Shown here: positions 63,710 through 64,000 of the stretch, one piece after another
Layout of the letters: each line of letters begins with the position of its first letter
Numbering within the stretch: position 1 is the stretch's first letter
Assembly: GCA_963827905.1 (NCBI GenBank)
Contig: CAWHCB010000013.1
Span: forward strand, 49,560 to 113,559
Direction of reading: 5' to 3'
DNA from: JACXTP01 sp963827905
GTDB lineage: Archaea > Thermoplasmatota > Thermoplasmata > Methanomassiliicoccales > UBA472
Length of the DNA: 64,000 nt
Translations under genes and position numbers: made by a program
The notes under the pieces: model-generated
Told to the model about the DNA's origin: nothing
The model's input: the letters and a program-made list of their open reading frames with translations, nothing else
Databases searched by the model: none

Positions 63710-64000
63710 TCACCGCGTCCTTTGCCTTTCGTGCATCCCCACTAGGTTACCCTCGGTGTCTCGGAATATCGCATAGGCCCCGAACCCAGGCACCTCCTGA
63801 CGTTCAAGGACGATGCTCCCTCCGCTCTCGACGATGCTTCTCGAGCAGTCCTCGATCGAAGCCACCCTCACATAGTTCATGATGGGTTGTCCGACCGCCT
63901 TTCTTTGGACCAGCCCGCCATCTATGCCATCGCCCCCGGTTTCCTTAGTTTGCACCGAATGATAGTCGATCCGGGGTATGTAATCGATCTTCCAGTCAAA
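63710..64000 (-). CDS. VOC-superfamily (glyoxalase-like) protein, 5' end outside window
   Basis: The frame is open from the window edge (FDWKIDYIPRIDYHSV) to the stop at 63710. The C-terminal half has NYVRVASIEDCSRSIVESGG, IVLERQEVPGFGAYAIFRD and TEGNLVGMHE, the second beta-alpha-beta-beta-beta unit of a vicinal-oxygen-chelate protein; the Glu in GMHE-type endings is a metal-ligand position. Family members include glyoxalases and antibiotic-resistance proteins. The N-terminal half is not visible, so the substrate cannot be guessed. Confidence 0.75.
   Translation of the reverse strand, partial: FDWKIDYIPRIDYHSVQTKETGGDGIDGGLVQRKAVGQPIMNYVRVASIEDCSRSIVESGGSIVLERQEVPGFGAYAIFRDTEGNLVGMHERQRTR

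Noticed and set aside
1..64000. Programmed frameshifting or stop-codon recoding as the cause of the broken genes
   Set aside because: Breaks occur at many different sequences, in essential and non-essential genes alike, with no shared slippery site or downstream structure that I can see.
1..64000. CRISPR arrays, insertion sequences and rRNA genes
   Set aside because: No regularly spaced repeats, transposase motifs or rRNA-like conserved stretches were seen.

Overview
The window is archaeal. It carries archaeal ribosomal proteins (S9, L13, L18e, S3Ae, L37e), RNA polymerase subunit N, aRF1, an Sm-like protein, archaeal-type TrpRS, ArgRS and PheRS alpha, DtdA, PurP, and an intron-containing tRNA-Met. 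Heterodisulfide reductase subunits HdrC and HdrB and a [NiFe]-hydrogenase maturation protease point to a methanogen or a close relative. High GC over most of the window, together with V4R/DUF835, HTH_10 and winged-helix/TPR proteins, suggests a Thermoplasmatota lineage such as Methanomassiliicoccales. That placement is inference. The genes are dense, with many 1-14 nt overlaps and near-leaderless TATA promoters.

Layout. 1-3.4 kb: a biotin transporter (BioY) and a two-gene operon of a zinc alcohol dehydrogenase and a TrpD-like phosphoribosyltransferase, with an operator-like repeat. 3.5-8 kb: a surface metalloprotease, an FMN protein, a ferredoxin and a glycosyltransferase. 7.6-14.05 kb: a visibly AT-richer block (STAND-type ATPase with TPRs, an unknown Cys-rich protein, a second surface metalloprotease) that stops at the 3' end of a tRNA-Pro. 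14.1-15.6 kb: the L18e-L13-S9-RpoN operon. 15.7-19.8 kb: a DUF4011 helicase-nuclease resembling the antiphage protein Hhe. 19.9-21.5 kb: an endonuclease IV-like TIM barrel and hexulose-phosphate isomerase. 21.5-23.8 kb: the highlight, a compact ubiquitin-like conjugation module with E1 (ThiF/MoeB fold), a ubiquitin-like protein ending Gly-Gly-Ala, an E2 (UBC fold) and an Rpn11-like JAMM protease. 24-37 kb: translation and nucleotide genes. 37.8-47 kb: metabolism, a Rab-like GTPase next to a V4R-DUF835 protein, a PAC2 proteasome-chaperone homologue and an M16 protease. 47-50.1 kb: hydrogenase maturation protease, a ModE/LysR-like regulator and HdrCB. 50.3-59 kb: S3Ae, tRNA-Met, a Get3/ArsA ATPase, pyrC, Lsm-L37e-purF. 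59.2-64 kb: tRNA-Ala, a badly broken MDR gene, an HTH_10 regulator, a DUF4386 membrane protein, cysteine synthase and small ORFs, somewhat AT-richer.

About twenty genes, including housekeeping ones such as rpoN, purF and pyrC, are interrupted by frameshifts that are mostly a net +1 base. This is best explained by insertion errors in the assembly rather than by real decay. I annotate the reconstructed genes and state where the frame changes. No CRISPR array, rRNA gene or insertion sequence was seen, and after reconstruction no gene-free stretch exceeds 300 bases.
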